This document shows positions 35,672 through 44,308 of a DNA stretch of 64,000 nucleotides, in pieces. The position numbers and the translations under genes were made by a program. Below the pieces are notes generated by a model, which saw only the letters and a list, made by a program, of their open reading frames with translations, had not been told where the DNA came from and ran no database searches. Source of the stretch: Pararhizobium sp. IMCC3301 (GTDB lineage: Bacteria; Pseudomonadota; Alphaproteobacteria; Rhizobiales; GCA-2746425); NCBI RefSeq assembly GCF_030758315.1, contig NZ_CP132336.1, positions 4,183,001-4,247,000 of the forward strand, read 5' to 3'. The number at the start of each line of letters is the position of its first letter. Position 1 is the stretch's first letter.

Positions 35672-36220
35672 GTGGCGGCAGATATCGTTGATCCTGTGTC
35701 GATGGTCAATGACACTGGAAAATCTTCAAGGAAAAAGCCGCGAAAGGGCGTCCGTCCGCTCGCCGATCTGATCGGTGCGACGCTGGATCCGATTTGCGCT
35801 CGGCGCGGATTCGGCTCCGCTTCGCTGTTGTCCTGGTGGCCCGATATTGTCGGCCCGGATTACGAATCCTCGACTTATCCGGAATCCGTGCACTGGCCCA
35901 AACGCCACGACCAGCGCGGCGCTGATGCGGCTCCTGCAGTGTTAACCGTCCGCGTGCTGCCGTCCCAGGCACTGTTTTTTCAGCATGAAATTCCGCAGGT
36001 TCTGGAGCGGGTCAATCAGTTTCTGGGATATCAGGCCATTGGCCGGGTGCGCATCATTCAAGGTCAGTTCACACTTGCCCGGCCAAAGGCCAGAGCGCAG
36101 AACAGGCCTCTGACGGAAGCGGAAGCGGAAAATCTGGAAGCCCGCCTGGCGGATATCGGCGAGGCGGATCTGCAATCATCGTTAAAGCGTCTGGGTGCTG
36201 CCATTCTGACAGGAAAATGA
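35672..36220 (+). CDS. DUF721 / DciA-like protein
   Basis: A 182-aa protein of the DUF721 family, whose better-studied members (DciA) load the replicative helicase DnaB. The KH-like DUF721 domain lies at about 30-125 (LADLIGATLDPICARRGFGSASLL, WPDIVGP, LTVRVLPSQALFFQHE, LERVNQFLGYQAIGRVRI). The C-terminal part is helical and acidic. An ATG ten codons in (35702) is an alternative start. It sits between mutY and a DsbA-like gene near smc, a chromosome-maintenance neighbourhood. A role in helicase loading is inferred from the family only. Confidence 0.82.
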   Translation: MAADIVDPVSMVNDTGKSSRKKPRKGVRPLADLIGATLDPICARRGFGSASLLSWWPDIVGPDYESSTYPESVHWPKRHDQRGADAAPAVLTVRVLPSQALFFQHEIPQVLERVNQFLGYQAIGRVRIIQGQFTLARPKARAQNRPLTEAEAENLEARLADIGEADLQSSLKRLGAAILTGK

Positions 36221-36341
36221 TGCCTTTTTCGTTCAATATGCGGCAACGAATTTTATTTGCGTTCGTTATGCCCTATATCCCTCGAGACCTTATTCAACCG
36301 GCAGTCTGCATTGCCGATTTTCCACAGGAGGATACCTGTTA

Positions 36342-36986
36342 ATGATTTCCCGCAGAACCATGATTCAAAACAGCGCCGGTCTTGTCGCCGCTGCCGGCCT
36401 CACACCGCTGCTTGGCGGTGCCGCCTGGGCTCAGGCTGGCAATGCTGATATCGAAAAGCTGAAGGTGGCAGGGCCGCTGGGTGAGCAAGCGCTGGGTGAC
36501 CCCGACGCGCCGGTAACGGTGGTCGAATATGCCAGTATGACCTGCGGCCACTGCGCCAATTTCCATAACAACACTTACACGCCGTTCAAGGAAAAATACA
36601 TTGAGACCGGGCAGGTCTATTTCATTTTCCGCGAATTTCCGCTGGATCCGGTGGCTACGGCTGTTGCCATGTTGGCCCGCTGTGCGCCTGAAGGTAAGTT
36701 TTTTGACACCGTTGAAATATTCTTTGAACGCCAGCGGGAATGGGCTTCCAGTGAGAATGTTGTGGCTGAACTGCAGAAAATAGCGTTCCAGCTGGGTTTT
36801 ACACAGGAGACATTCAAGGAATGCTTGACTAATCAGGAGCTTCTTGACGGTGTAAACTGGGTCAGAAAACGGGCCGATCAGGAATTCAAGGTTTCCTCAA
36901 CACCAACCTTCTTTTTCAATGGTGCCCGTCAGATAGGATCTATGACGATTGAGGAAGTGGACGCGGTCATTCAGCCAATGCTTTGA
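36342..36986 (+). CDS. Periplasmic DsbA-family thiol oxidoreductase
   Basis: A 214-aa secreted thioredoxin-fold protein. The N terminus (ISRRTMIQNSAGLVAAAG...) contains a twin Arg, so Tat or Sec export is possible, with cleavage after AAWAQA. The active site is CGHC in EYASMTCGHCANFH, the cis-Pro loop is SSTPTFFFNG, and a helical insertion lies between. It is of the DsbA/BdbD-like group (thioredoxin_4) and expected to oxidise or isomerise disulfides. The ATG at 36342 follows AGGAGGATACCTGTTA. It lies just upstream of smc, as in many Hyphomicrobiales. Confidence 0.92.
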   Translation: MISRRTMIQNSAGLVAAAGLTPLLGGAAWAQAGNADIEKLKVAGPLGEQALGDPDAPVTVVEYASMTCGHCANFHNNTYTPFKEKYIETGQVYFIFREFPLDPVATAVAMLARCAPEGKFFDTVEIFFERQREWASSENVVAELQKIAFQLGFTQETFKECLTNQELLDGVNWVRKRADQEFKVSSTPTFFFNGARQIGSMTIEEVDAVIQPML

Positions 36987-37091
36987 CAGCCACTCGCCAA
37001 TGCGGTGCGCGGGACCGGCTCCCGCGTGCCGAAAATCCCTGAATCGTAAATTTATCGCAGCAGCATCTGCAGCTGCTGCGGAGTGCGTCCG

Positions 37092-40000
37092 ATGATGTTT
37101 ACCAGGCTCAGAATTCTGGGCTTCAAATCATTCGTTGACCCGATAGAATTTCACATCAAGGACGGACAGACCGGCATTGTCGGGCCAAATGGCTGCGGCA
37201 AATCCAATCTGGTGGAAGCTCTGCGTTGGGTGATGGGTGAAAGCTCCTACAAGAATATGCGTGCATCCGGCATGGATGACGTCATTTTCTCCGGTTCGCT
37301 GAACCGCCCGTCGCGGAACACCGCGGAAGTCACCTTATTTGTCGATAATGCAGACCGCACGGCACCCGCTGCGTTCAACGACAGCGATGTGCTGGAGGTG
37401 ACCCGCCGTATCGAGCGCGAAGCCGGATCGGTTTACAAGATCAATGGCAAGGATGTGCGGGCACGCGATGTGCAATTGCTGTTTGCGGACGCCTCGACCG
37501 GGTCGCGTTCGCCTGCTCTGGTGCGTCAGGGCCAGATCGGCGAACTGATCAGCGCCAAGCCAACATCGCGCCGCGCAATCCTGGAAGAGGCGGCCGGTAT
37601 TTCCGGCCTCTATTCGCGCCGTCATGAAGCTGAATTGCGCCTCAGGGCCGCCGAAACCAATCTCGACCGCCTGGACGATGTCCTGACCCAGATTCAGGCT
37701 CAGCTGGATGGTCTGAAGCGCCAGTCCCGGCAGGCCAGCCGTTACAAGAACCTGTCCGGTGAAATTCGCAAGGCGGAGGCAACCTTGCTCTATCTGCAAT
37801 GGATCGCGGCCCGCAATGCTGTCGAAGCGGCAGGGGAAGCTCTGAAAAGTGTCACACTTGAAATGGCGACCCGGACGAAAATTCAGGCCGAAACCGCCCG
37901 CGATGAGGCGGTGTTGCGCGAACAACTGCCAAAATTGCTTGATGCCGAGGCCCGAGCCAGTGCCGTGCTTCAGACCCTGATCGTTGCGCGCGATGCGCTG
38001 GAGGCCGATGAGGCACGCTCAAAGAGCCGGCAAACCGAACTGGCAGGCCGGATCGAACAGCTGCAGCAGGATCTGGACCGCGAGCAGCAACTCACCAAAG
38101 ACAATGATGACAATCTCGCCAAGCTGGCGGCTGAAGATGCCGAACTGAAGGATGACGGTGATCACCAGTCAGATCAGGTTGCCGGATTGAAAACGGACCT
38201 TCAGGCTCGCGAAAAGACTCTTCAGGTGCTGGAACAGGAACTCGCCGAACTCAACCGCGTCCAGGCAGCCACTGCCGCTGAACGCACTCAGTTGCAGCGG
38301 GTTATTGCCGGCGCGGAACGCGCGCTTTCGCAAAACACAACACAAAAACACTCTGTGGCGCGGGAACTGGAAGCCATTGAACTGCAATTGGGAACAGACG
38401 CAGTCCTGACGGACCTGCAATCCGCGGTCAGTGACCGGCTGCGCGATGTCGCTGATATGGAAGCGGCTCTTGAGCAGGCCGAAACCGCTCTGCGTGCTTT
38501 ACGCCAGCAGGATGCCGACGCCCGCAAACCATTGCGTCAGGCGGAACAGGATTTACGGGCTCTGCAAACCGAGGCTAAAACGCTCGCCCGTATTCTCCAG
38601 CTCGATGAGGCTGATCTATGGCCGCCTCTGGTGGATGCGCTGACGGTTGCTCCTGGCCTTGAAACGGCACTGGGGGCCGCGCTTGGCGATGATATCGATG
38701 TGCCGTTTGACGCAAATGCGCCAACTCATTGGCGCGCGCTGGAGCCAGCCGGCCCTGTGAGCGGGGACGCAGCCCTGCCGGAAAATTCAATTCCGCTCTT
38801 GCAGCATATCAAAGGTCCGGATCTGCTGGCCCGCCGCCTCAGCCAGATCGGCCTGGTCGATAAGGCAGATGGTGCGGAACTGCAGAAATTGCTGAAACCG
38901 GGGCAACGGCTTGTCTCGCGGGAAGGCGATCTGTGGCGTTGGGATGGCTTTGTCATGGCCAGTGAAGCGCCCAGCGCTGCCGCTCTCCGGCTTGAAAACA
39001 GAAACCGTCTGGCAGAACTGGAATCCGGTGCCGAGGATACCGAACGCGCCGTGCAGCGGCTCAATACGGACTGGCAAGAAGTCGTCACGGCATTGCGTCA
39101 CGCCGAAGAGACAGATCAGGCCTTGCGCCAGAAACTGAAACAGCTGCGGCTGGCACAGGCACGGGCGCAGGAAGATCTGGCCCAGGCAGAACAGCAGCGC
39201 AGCCGCATTACCAATCGCAAAGCGGCGCTGGAAGAGGCGCTCAAACGTCTTGAGTCAACCTTGGCCGAGACTCAGACACAGTTGCACGAGGCGGGCACGC
39301 AGTTGCAGGCGTTGCCGGCCGATAACAGCGATGAAGAGCAGGTTGGCAGGTTGCGAGTGAAGATTGCCGAAGCGCGCAGCGCTGCGGCGGAAGCGCGCGC
39401 GGCTCTTCAGGGACAGGAAAGGGAGGCGGCGCGTCGCACCCAGCGCCTCCAGGCCATCGCCAATGAGCGGACCAACTGGCAGCGGCGCATGGCGGAGGCA
39501 GGACAGCAGATCGACAGGTTGCAGAGCCGCCTTGGTGAGCACGTCCGCGAAAAGACGGTTCTCGATGAAGCGCCTGACACGTTTCTGCATCGTCGCCAAT
39601 CCCTGTTGTCTCAGATAGCAAAAGCGGAAACGGACCGGGCCAGCACGTCCGATGCAAGATCTGTCGGTGACAGTGAATTGCGCAAGTCGGATCACCTTGC
39701 CAAACAGGCGCTGGCAGCTTTAAACACAGCGCGCGAGACGCAGGTGCGGGCCGAAGAGCGCACTGAATCGGCAAAGCAGCGCCTCGCCGATATTGAGGCG
39801 CGCATAGATGACGTGATTGAGTGCAAGCCATCGCAGTTGCACGACAAGACCGGACTTGTGGCCGAGGCCCGCCTTCCTGATGTTGATTCGATTGACAAGC
39901 GGCTCGACCGCCTGAAGGCAGAGCGCGAACGGCTTGGCGGCGTCAATCTGCGCGCCGAGGAAGAAGCTGGCGAAGTCAGCGCACAGCTTGAAGGGCTGAT

Positions 40001-40559
40001 CGCTGAACGCGACGATCTGATCGAGGCCATTCGCCGGTTGAGGCTGGGCATTCAAAGCCTCAACCGCGAAGGGCGGGAGCGCCTTCTGGCTGCTTTTGAA
40101 GTGGTCAACGGCCATTTCCAGCATCTGTTCTCGCATTTGTTTGGCGGTGGGCAGGCCGAGTTGAAACTGACGGAGTCCGATGATCCTCTGGAAGCCGGTC
40201 TGGAAATCATCGCCAGACCGCCCGGCAAGAAGCCGCAGACCATGACCCTGCTGTCCGGCGGCGAACAAGCGCTGACAGCGATGTCGCTGATCTTTGCTGT
40301 GTTTCTGACCAATCCGGCACCGATCTGCGTGCTCGACGAAGTTGATGCTCCGCTGGACGATGCCAATGTAGAACGATTCTGCAGTCTGGTCGACGAAATG
40401 AACCGTCAGACTGACACGCGATTCGTCATCGTTACCCATAATCCCATCACAATGGCCCGTATGGACCGGCTGTTCGGGGTTACAATGGCGGAACGCGGAG
40501 TATCCCAGCTGGTTTCAGTGGATTTGCAGACCGCCGAAGAGTATCTTGAAGCAAGCTAG
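37092..40559 (+). CDS. smc: Chromosome segregation ATPase SMC
   Basis: Structural maintenance of chromosomes protein, 1155 aa, forming the condensin core with ScpA/ScpB. The head has Walker A GPNGCGKSNL, a Q-loop, and at the other end signature LSGGEQALTAMSL and Walker B PICVLDEVDAPLDD. Two long coiled-coil arms (about 170-500 and 650-1000) flank a hinge near 510-620 (VAPGLETALGAALGDDID), which lacks the long glycine-rich form and is short, as in alphaproteobacteria. GGAG at 37079 points to the ATG at 37092; a GTG at 37083 and an ATG at 37095 are alternatives. Confidence 0.95.
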   Translation: MMFTRLRILGFKSFVDPIEFHIKDGQTGIVGPNGCGKSNLVEALRWVMGESSYKNMRASGMDDVIFSGSLNRPSRNTAEVTLFVDNADRTAPAAFNDSDVLEVTRRIEREAGSVYKINGKDVRARDVQLLFADASTGSRSPALVRQGQIGELISAKPTSRRAILEEAAGISGLYSRRHEAELRLRAAETNLDRLDDVLTQIQAQLDGLKRQSRQASRYKNLSGEIRKAEATLLYLQWIAARNAVEAAGEALKSVTLEMATRTKIQAETARDEAVLREQLPKLLDAEARASAVLQTLIVARDALEADEARSKSRQTELAGRIEQLQQDLDREQQLTKDNDDNLAKLAAEDAELKDDGDHQSDQVAGLKTDLQAREKTLQVLEQELAELNRVQAATAAERTQLQRVIAGAERALSQNTTQKHSVARELEAIELQLGTDAVLTDLQSAVSDRLRDVADMEAALEQAETALRALRQQDADARKPLRQAEQDLRALQTEAKTLARILQLDEADLWPPLVDALTVAPGLETALGAALGDDIDVPFDANAPTHWRALEPAGPVSGDAALPENSIPLLQHIKGPDLLARRLSQIGLVDKADGAELQKLLKPGQRLVSREGDLWRWDGFVMASEAPSAAALRLENRNRLAELESGAEDTERAVQRLNTDWQEVVTALRHAEETDQALRQKLKQLRLAQARAQEDLAQAEQQRSRITNRKAALEEALKRLESTLAETQTQLHEAGTQLQALPADNSDEEQVGRLRVKIAEARSAAAEARAALQGQEREAARRTQRLQAIANERTNWQRRMAEAGQQIDRLQSRLGEHVREKTVLDEAPDTFLHRRQSLLSQIAKAETDRASTSDARSVGDSELRKSDHLAKQALAALNTARETQVRAEERTESAKQRLADIEARIDDVIECKPSQLHDKTGLVAEARLPDVDSIDKRLDRLKAERERLGGVNLRAEEEAGEVSAQLEGLIAERDDLIEAIRRLRLGIQSLNREGRERLLAAFEVVNGHFQHLFSHLFGGGQAELKLTESDDPLEAGLEIIARPPGKKPQTMTLLSGGEQALTAMSLIFAVFLTNPAPICVLDEVDAPLDDANVERFCSLVDEMNRQTDTRFVIVTHNPITMARMDRLFGVTMAERGVSQLVSVDLQTAEEYLEAS

Positions 40560-40664
40560 ATCATTTAACGGCACTTGGAATCATATGACCGGGTTTGTGT
40601 GCGTGCCGCCTGTGGGAACGCTTTTCATGTTGCTGGCTTCTAAATCCGATTCATAGGAGGCAGC

Positions 40665-40709
40665 ATGCATAAAATGTGCTCGAAATTGACCAAAAAACGT
40701 TATGAATAG
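40665..40709 (+). CDS. Possible 14-codon ORF with perfect Shine-Dalgarno
   Basis: A 14-codon frame (M-H-K-M-C-S-K-L-T-K-K-R-Y-E, stop) preceded by AGGAGG (40655-40660) with a 4-base spacer, slightly short. It is strongly basic and has no known homologue that I recognise. It lies 102 bases upstream of the atp promoter -35 box and 106 bases after smc. A GC-rich hairpin-capable sequence (ACCGGGGTCCCGGT, about 40713-40730) follows it, so it could be a leader peptide, a small protein, or chance. Confidence 0.3.
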   Translation: MHKMCSKLTKKRYE

Positions 40710-40810
40710 GGCACCGGGGTCCCGGTCCCGGCGGGTTATTCGTCGCATTTGTTCCAAAAAAAAAGTAAAAATGAATATTTTTCAATACCTTAAGGCGCTT
40801 TCACCAATGC

Positions 40811-40839
40811 TTGACACTGAATGGAGGCACAACTATGTT
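40811..40839 (+). promoter_or_regulatory. Sigma-70 promoter of the atp F0 operon
   Basis: TTGACA (40811-40816), 17-bp spacer, TATGTT (40834-40839), a near-consensus housekeeping promoter. Predicted transcription start is about 40846, giving a leader of about 29 bases before atpI. Confidence 0.75.
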
Positions 40840-40874
40840 GCGCTCGAATTTGGCAGAAAATCTGCGGGAACAGT

Positions 40875-41234
40875 ATGACCACGCAAAATCACCCTGAAGA
40901 GCCGGGTGAGCGTCAGAATGCTGAACTCGATGCCCGGTTGGATCAGTTGAAATCGCGACTTCATCGTGAGGACAGCAAAGCAAGCCAGAAAGTCGAGCGT
41001 TCCGGTTCCGGTAACTTGGAGTTGGCGCAAGGCTTGAAGCTGGGTGCGGAGTTTGCATCTGGTATTCTGGTGGGAGCCGGGCTTGGATATGTGATTGATG
41101 GCTGGCTGGACAGCTCTCCCTTCGGTCTCATTATATTTTTGCTGCTCGGGTTTGCTGCCGGTGTATTGAACGTTCTGCGTTCAGTCGGGAAGGTGGAAAA
41201 GCCGTTTGAAAAACCGCGTGATGACTTGAAGTAG
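40875..41234 (+). CDS. atpI: ATP synthase protein I (AtpI)
   Basis: A 119-aa membrane protein that helps assemble the c-ring and may carry Mg2+. After a charged N-terminal 55 residues it has two TM helices (about 58-78 and 84-105) with the family motif ASGILVGAGLGYVIDGWLDSSP (GxxxGxxxD). The ATG at 40875 is chosen because GCGGGAACAGT precedes it and the predicted transcript starts at about 40846, downstream of the earlier in-frame start at 40821. First gene of the F0 operon. Confidence 0.92.
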   Translation: MTTQNHPEEPGERQNAELDARLDQLKSRLHREDSKASQKVERSGSGNLELAQGLKLGAEFASGILVGAGLGYVIDGWLDSSPFGLIIFLLLGFAAGVLNVLRSVGKVEKPFEKPRDDLK

Positions 41235-41279
41235 AGACATTGAGCGATCCTGGGATTAGATAAGTAAGGGCAGAAATCT

Positions 41280-42032
41280 GTGGCGACCAATCCTATTGAT
41301 CAGTTTCGAATCTCGAAGTTTGCGCCTTTGGGCGAAGTCGGCGGTGTTGAATTCGCATTGACGAATTCCGCAATCTTCATGATTGCCACGGTGGCTGCTG
41401 TGACAGCCTTTCTGCTGATGGGTTCGAGCAGCCGTTCGCTGGTGCCCGGTCGCTGGCAGTCGATGACGGAATTGACTTATGAATTTGTTGCCAAGACGCT
41501 GCGCGATGCGGCGGGGTCTGAGGGCATGCGGTTTTTCCCGCTTGTATTCTCCCTGTTTGTGTTTGTTCTATTCGCCAATCTGTTTGGCATGTTCCCATAT
41601 TTCTTTACCGTAACCAGCCACATAATCGTGACCTTTGCTTTGGCCATGCTGGTGATCATGACCGTGGTGATCTATGGATTTCTGCGTCACGGATTCAGCT
41701 TTCTGAAACTGTTCGTTCCCAGTGGAATTCCGGTCGTTCTGATGCCGCTGGTTGTTGCGATTGAGGTCATCTCCTTCCTCTCGCGTCCGATCAGCCTGTC
41801 AGTGCGTCTGTTTGCCAATATGCTGGCCGGGCATATCACCGTGAAAGTCTTTGCCGGTTTTGTCACCAGCATGTCGGCTTTGGGTGCCATCGGCATCGCC
41901 GGATCTATCCTGCCACTTATCATGACCGTCGCTCTGACTGGTCTGGAATTTCTTGTGGCCTTTCTCCAGGCCTATGTTTTCACTGTTTTGACCTGCATGT
42001 ACCTCAACGACGCGGTTCATCCTGGTCACTGA
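41280..42032 (+). CDS. atpB: ATP synthase F0 subunit a
   Basis: The 250-aa proton-channel stator. The essential Arg is in [14 protein letters not shown] (TM4), followed by the Gln/His-rich TM5 ending [21 protein letters not shown]. The N terminus [13 protein letters not shown] is the form typical of alphaproteobacteria. GTG start at 41280 behind AAGGGCAGAAATCT. It lies 45 bases after atpI and 68 before atpE. Confidence 0.96.
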   Translation: MATNPIDQFRISKFAPLGEVGGVEFALTNSAIFMIATVAAVTAFLLMGSSSRSLVPGRWQSMTELTYEFVAKTLRDAAGSEGMRFFPLVFSLFVFVLFANLFGMFPYFFTVTSHIIVTFALAMLVIMTVVIYGFLRHGFSFLKLFVPSGIPVVLMPLVVAIEVISFLSRPISLSVRLFANMLAGHITVKVFAGFVTSMSALGAIGIAGSILPLIMTVALTGLEFLVAFLQAYVFTVLTCMYLNDAVHPGH

Positions 42033-42100
42033 ATATCAACCCAATTCCAGTGGTCAGACATGACCGCTGGTTAACTTTATGAAGCTTAAGGAGCATCAAA

Positions 42101-42325
42101 ATGGAACTTGCAGCAGCACAAGCAATCGGCGCTGGCATCGCATGCCTGGGAATGGGCGGCGCGGCTATTGGTCTTGGTCAGATTTTTGGTAATTATCTGT
42201 CCGGCGCACTTCGCAATCCATCAGCCGCCGATGGTCAGTTCGGCCGTCTGATTTTTGGTTTCGCGGTGACAGAAGCCCTCGGCATTTTCTCTCTGCTGGT
42301 CGCTCTGCTGCTGCTCTTCGCGTAA
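42101..42325 (+). CDS. atpE: ATP synthase F0 subunit c
   Basis: The 74-aa rotor-ring proteolipid. Two TM helices are joined by the polar loop GALRNPSA. The proton-binding carboxylate is the Glu in [18 protein letters not shown]. Helix 1 has the packing motif GxGxxGxGxxxxxG in slightly altered form ([17 protein letters not shown]). It follows a TTAAGGAGCATCAAA ribosome site, the strongest in the operon, as expected for the most abundant subunit. A stable hairpin lies directly after its stop. Confidence 0.96.
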   Translation: MELAAAQAIGAGIACLGMGGAAIGLGQIFGNYLSGALRNPSAADGQFGRLIFGFAVTEALGIFSLLVALLLLFA

Positions 42326-42340
42326 GCCAAGACATGCAAT

Positions 42341-42360
42341 GCGGCGGGTTCGCCCGCCGC
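42341..42360 (+). other. atpE-atpF2 intercistronic hairpin
   Basis: GCGGCGGG (42341-42348), TTCG loop, CCCGCCGC (42353-42360): a perfect 8-bp all-GC stem with a UUCG tetraloop, 15 bases after the atpE stop. A T-run (CTTTTT) starts 8 bases later and overlaps the next ribosome site. It may protect the atpE message or attenuate read-through to set subunit stoichiometry. Confidence 0.7.
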
Positions 42361-42387
42361 GTCCGAGCTTTTTAGGAGTAGAAGACC

Positions 42388-42918
42388 GTGGCCACAACAC
42401 CAGAAAATGGTGCAGAAGCGGCAGGATCGTTTCCCCCTTTTGATCCATCAACCTTTGCATCGCAGTTGCTCTGGCTGGCGATCACATTTGGTGTGCTTTA
42501 CTGGCTGATGTCGAAAGTTGCATTACCGCAGCTGAGCGACATTCTGGAGGTGCGCCGTGACCGGATACTGAGCGATCTTGATGAAGCGCAAAGGCTGAAG
42601 GATGAGTCTGAAGAGGCGATTGCCTCTTACGAACAGGCTCTGGCCACAGCGCGCCGGAAAGCGCAGGATATTGCTCATGTCGCCCGCGACAAGGCGCAGG
42701 CCGAAGTCGATGCGGAGCAGGCCAGGGTTGATGCCGACGTCGGTGTCAAAATGGCGGAAGCCGAAGCCAGTATCGCTGATACGCGAAAGCAGGCCATGGC
42801 TGAAGTATCCTCCATCGCTGAAGATACCGCCTCGGAGCTGGTCATTGCTCTCATTGGAACAAAGCCAACCAAAGCGGCTTTGAAAAAGGCCGTTACTGCG
42901 GCTGAAAAAGCAGCATAG
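42388..42918 (+). CDS. atpF2: ATP synthase F0 subunit b'
   Basis: One of the two different b-type stator subunits found in photosynthetic and alphaproteobacterial ATP synthases. It is 176 aa with a GTG start behind TAGGAG. A hydrophilic Pro-rich head of about 22 residues precedes a single TM (LLWLAITFGVLYWLMS) and a long Ala/Glu/Lys-rich coiled coil. The pattern PQLSDILEVRRDRILSDLDEA is the b' signature. It is placed before subunit b, as is usual. Confidence 0.93.
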   Translation: MATTPENGAEAAGSFPPFDPSTFASQLLWLAITFGVLYWLMSKVALPQLSDILEVRRDRILSDLDEAQRLKDESEEAIASYEQALATARRKAQDIAHVARDKAQAEVDAEQARVDADVGVKMAEAEASIADTRKQAMAEVSSIAEDTASELVIALIGTKPTKAALKKAVTAAEKAA

Positions 42919-42929
42919 GAGCGGACACA

Positions 42930-43412
42930 ATGCTTGACGCAACATTCTGGGCCTTTGTCGCCTTTGTGCTGTTTCTGGTTCTGATCGTTTACCTCAAAGT
43001 TCCAGGCAAGCTGGCTGAAGGGCTGGACAATCGCGGGAATAAGATTCGCTCCGAGCTTGAAGAAGCCCGCCGCCTGCGTGAAGAAGCGCAGGCCTTGCTG
43101 GCTGAATATCAGCGCAAGCAGCGTGAGGCGGAGCGCGAGGCGGAAGATATCATCAGCCAGGCCCAGCGCGAAGCCAAGGCGATGGCGGTTGAAGCTGGAA
43201 AAAAACTGGAAGCCTATGTCGTGCGGCGGCAGAAGCAGGCCGAAGAGAAAATCGCCCAGGCCGAATCCCAGGCAATCCAGGATGTCCGATCGCGTTCGGT
43301 GGACGTCGCCATTCAGGCAGCTCAGGCGATCATGGCAGAAAAGGTCAGCGGCAAGCTTGCTGACGATCTCATCGGTAAAAGCATCAAGGATGTGGCCTCC
43401 AAGCTCAACTGA
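42930..43412 (+). CDS. atpF: ATP synthase F0 subunit b
   Basis: The 160-aa second stator subunit. One N-terminal TM (FWAFVAFVLFLVLIVYL) is followed by a coiled coil (LAEGLDNRGNKIRSELEEARRLREEA is the conserved tether). Start lies 11 bases after the b' stop with AGGAGCGGACACA upstream. Last gene of the operon; a rho-independent terminator follows. The F1 genes (atpHAGDC) are not in the window, in keeping with the split arrangement in alphaproteobacteria. Confidence 0.94.
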   Translation: MLDATFWAFVAFVLFLVLIVYLKVPGKLAEGLDNRGNKIRSELEEARRLREEAQALLAEYQRKQREAEREAEDIISQAQREAKAMAVEAGKKLEAYVVRRQKQAEEKIAQAESQAIQDVRSRSVDVAIQAAQAIMAEKVSGKLADDLIGKSIKDVASKLN

Positions 43413-43442
43413 CACCTCTCATCAGCATAGTCTCAATCACGC

Positions 43443-43467
43443 AAGGCCGGGTAGTTCCCGGCCTTTT
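43443..43467 (+). terminator. Rho-independent terminator of the atp operon
   Basis: AAGGCCGGG (43443-43451), loop TAGTT, CCCGGCCTT (43457-43465), then TT. A 9-bp stem located 31 bases after the atpF stop. It lies just before the end of the convergent rnhB gene and could act on both strands. Confidence 0.85.
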
Positions 43468-43479
43468 CGTATGCGTCAT

Positions 43480-44223
43480 TTATAAATCCCGCAAAGGCCG
43501 GAAGCTGAGCCGGTGATGCCGCGTTCCACCTTTGCTGAGGATGGCCGCACGGTGGAACTGCGTGCCGTAGCCCATATGCTTCTCAAGTCCATAGCCCGGG
43601 GCATCCCTGCCGCATATCTGCATCATCCGGTCGCGCGTCACCTTGGCAATAATTGATGCGGCAGCAATCGACTGAGACAGATTGTCGCCCTTGATCACGG
43701 CACCGCCGGGACAGGGCAGACCGGCCGGTATGTCGCGCCCGTCGATCAGCACACCATCGGGCTGCGCGGGCAGGGCGGCAACGGCCTGCGTCATGGCCCA
43801 CAGCGTCGCTGCGCGGATGTTCATCCGGTCTATGCGCTGCGCAGTTGCCCAGGCAATTGCGACGCTGTGTCGGGCAATCAACTTGTCAAACAACTCCGCA
43901 CGCTGTCCGGCAGACAGTTTTTTGGAATCGTTCAGCCCATCGGGAATGTGGCGCGGATCAAGGATAACCGCTGCGGTCACAACCGGGCCGGCAAGAGGCC
44001 CGCGTCCGGCTTCGTCCACACCGGCAATGGCAAACAGTTTCCGGGCTGAATTTAAATCACGTTTGGAAATCTGCCTGAACAATGGCAAAGCGGCTGTCTG
44101 GCCGTTTCGCTGCAGCGCCAGCAGCCGCGCACAGGCCAAAGACTCCACAGCCATGTCTGGCATGCAGGAATGCGTGCGGTCTGCCGGTGCCCGGTATGGG
44201 GAATCGAAAAGTTGAGACGACAT
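43480..44223 (-). CDS. rnhB: Ribonuclease HII
   Basis: Cleaves the RNA strand of RNA-DNA hybrids and removes single ribonucleotides from DNA. Active-site motifs are GVDEAGRGPLAGPV (Asp, Glu), NDSKKLS, VLIDGRD, and KGDNLSQSIAAASIIAKVTRD (Asp). It is 247 aa from the ATG at 44223, with a poorly conserved N-terminal extension of about 60 residues before the catalytic core, so a start nearer 44160 cannot be excluded. A frame 17 codons longer would translate a 15-bp tandem repeat and is rejected. Convergent with the atp operon. Confidence 0.92.
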   Translation of the reverse strand: MSSQLFDSPYRAPADRTHSCMPDMAVESLACARLLALQRNGQTAALPLFRQISKRDLNSARKLFAIAGVDEAGRGPLAGPVVTAAVILDPRHIPDGLNDSKKLSAGQRAELFDKLIARHSVAIAWATAQRIDRMNIRAATLWAMTQAVAALPAQPDGVLIDGRDIPAGLPCPGGAVIKGDNLSQSIAAASIIAKVTRDRMMQICGRDAPGYGLEKHMGYGTQFHRAAILSKGGTRHHRLSFRPLRDL

Positions 44224-44245
44224 GCCAGCAACAGTGCTGAAAAAC

Positions 44246-44275
44246 CCCGCTTCCTGCAAGCCCGCTTCCTGCAAG
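44246..44275. repeat. Two exact 15-bp tandem repeats upstream of rnhB
   Basis: CCCGCTTCCTGCAAG occurs at 44246-44260 and again at 44261-44275, just upstream of the rnhB start and 33 bases from the end of the radical SAM gene. It may affect the rnhB leader. Confidence 0.8.
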
Positions 44276-44308
44276 ATTGTCTATGTGAAACCAATCCGGT
44301 CCACTGTC

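Noticed and set aside
37004-37030. Hairpin after the DsbA-like gene as a terminator
   Set aside because: The 11-bp stem needs two wobble pairs and is followed by GAAAATCCC, not a T-run, so termination is not supported.
44224-44274. N-terminal extension of RNase HII encoded through the 15-bp repeats
   Set aside because: It would add a repetitive QEAG segment not seen in the family; the ATG at 44223 or later is simpler.
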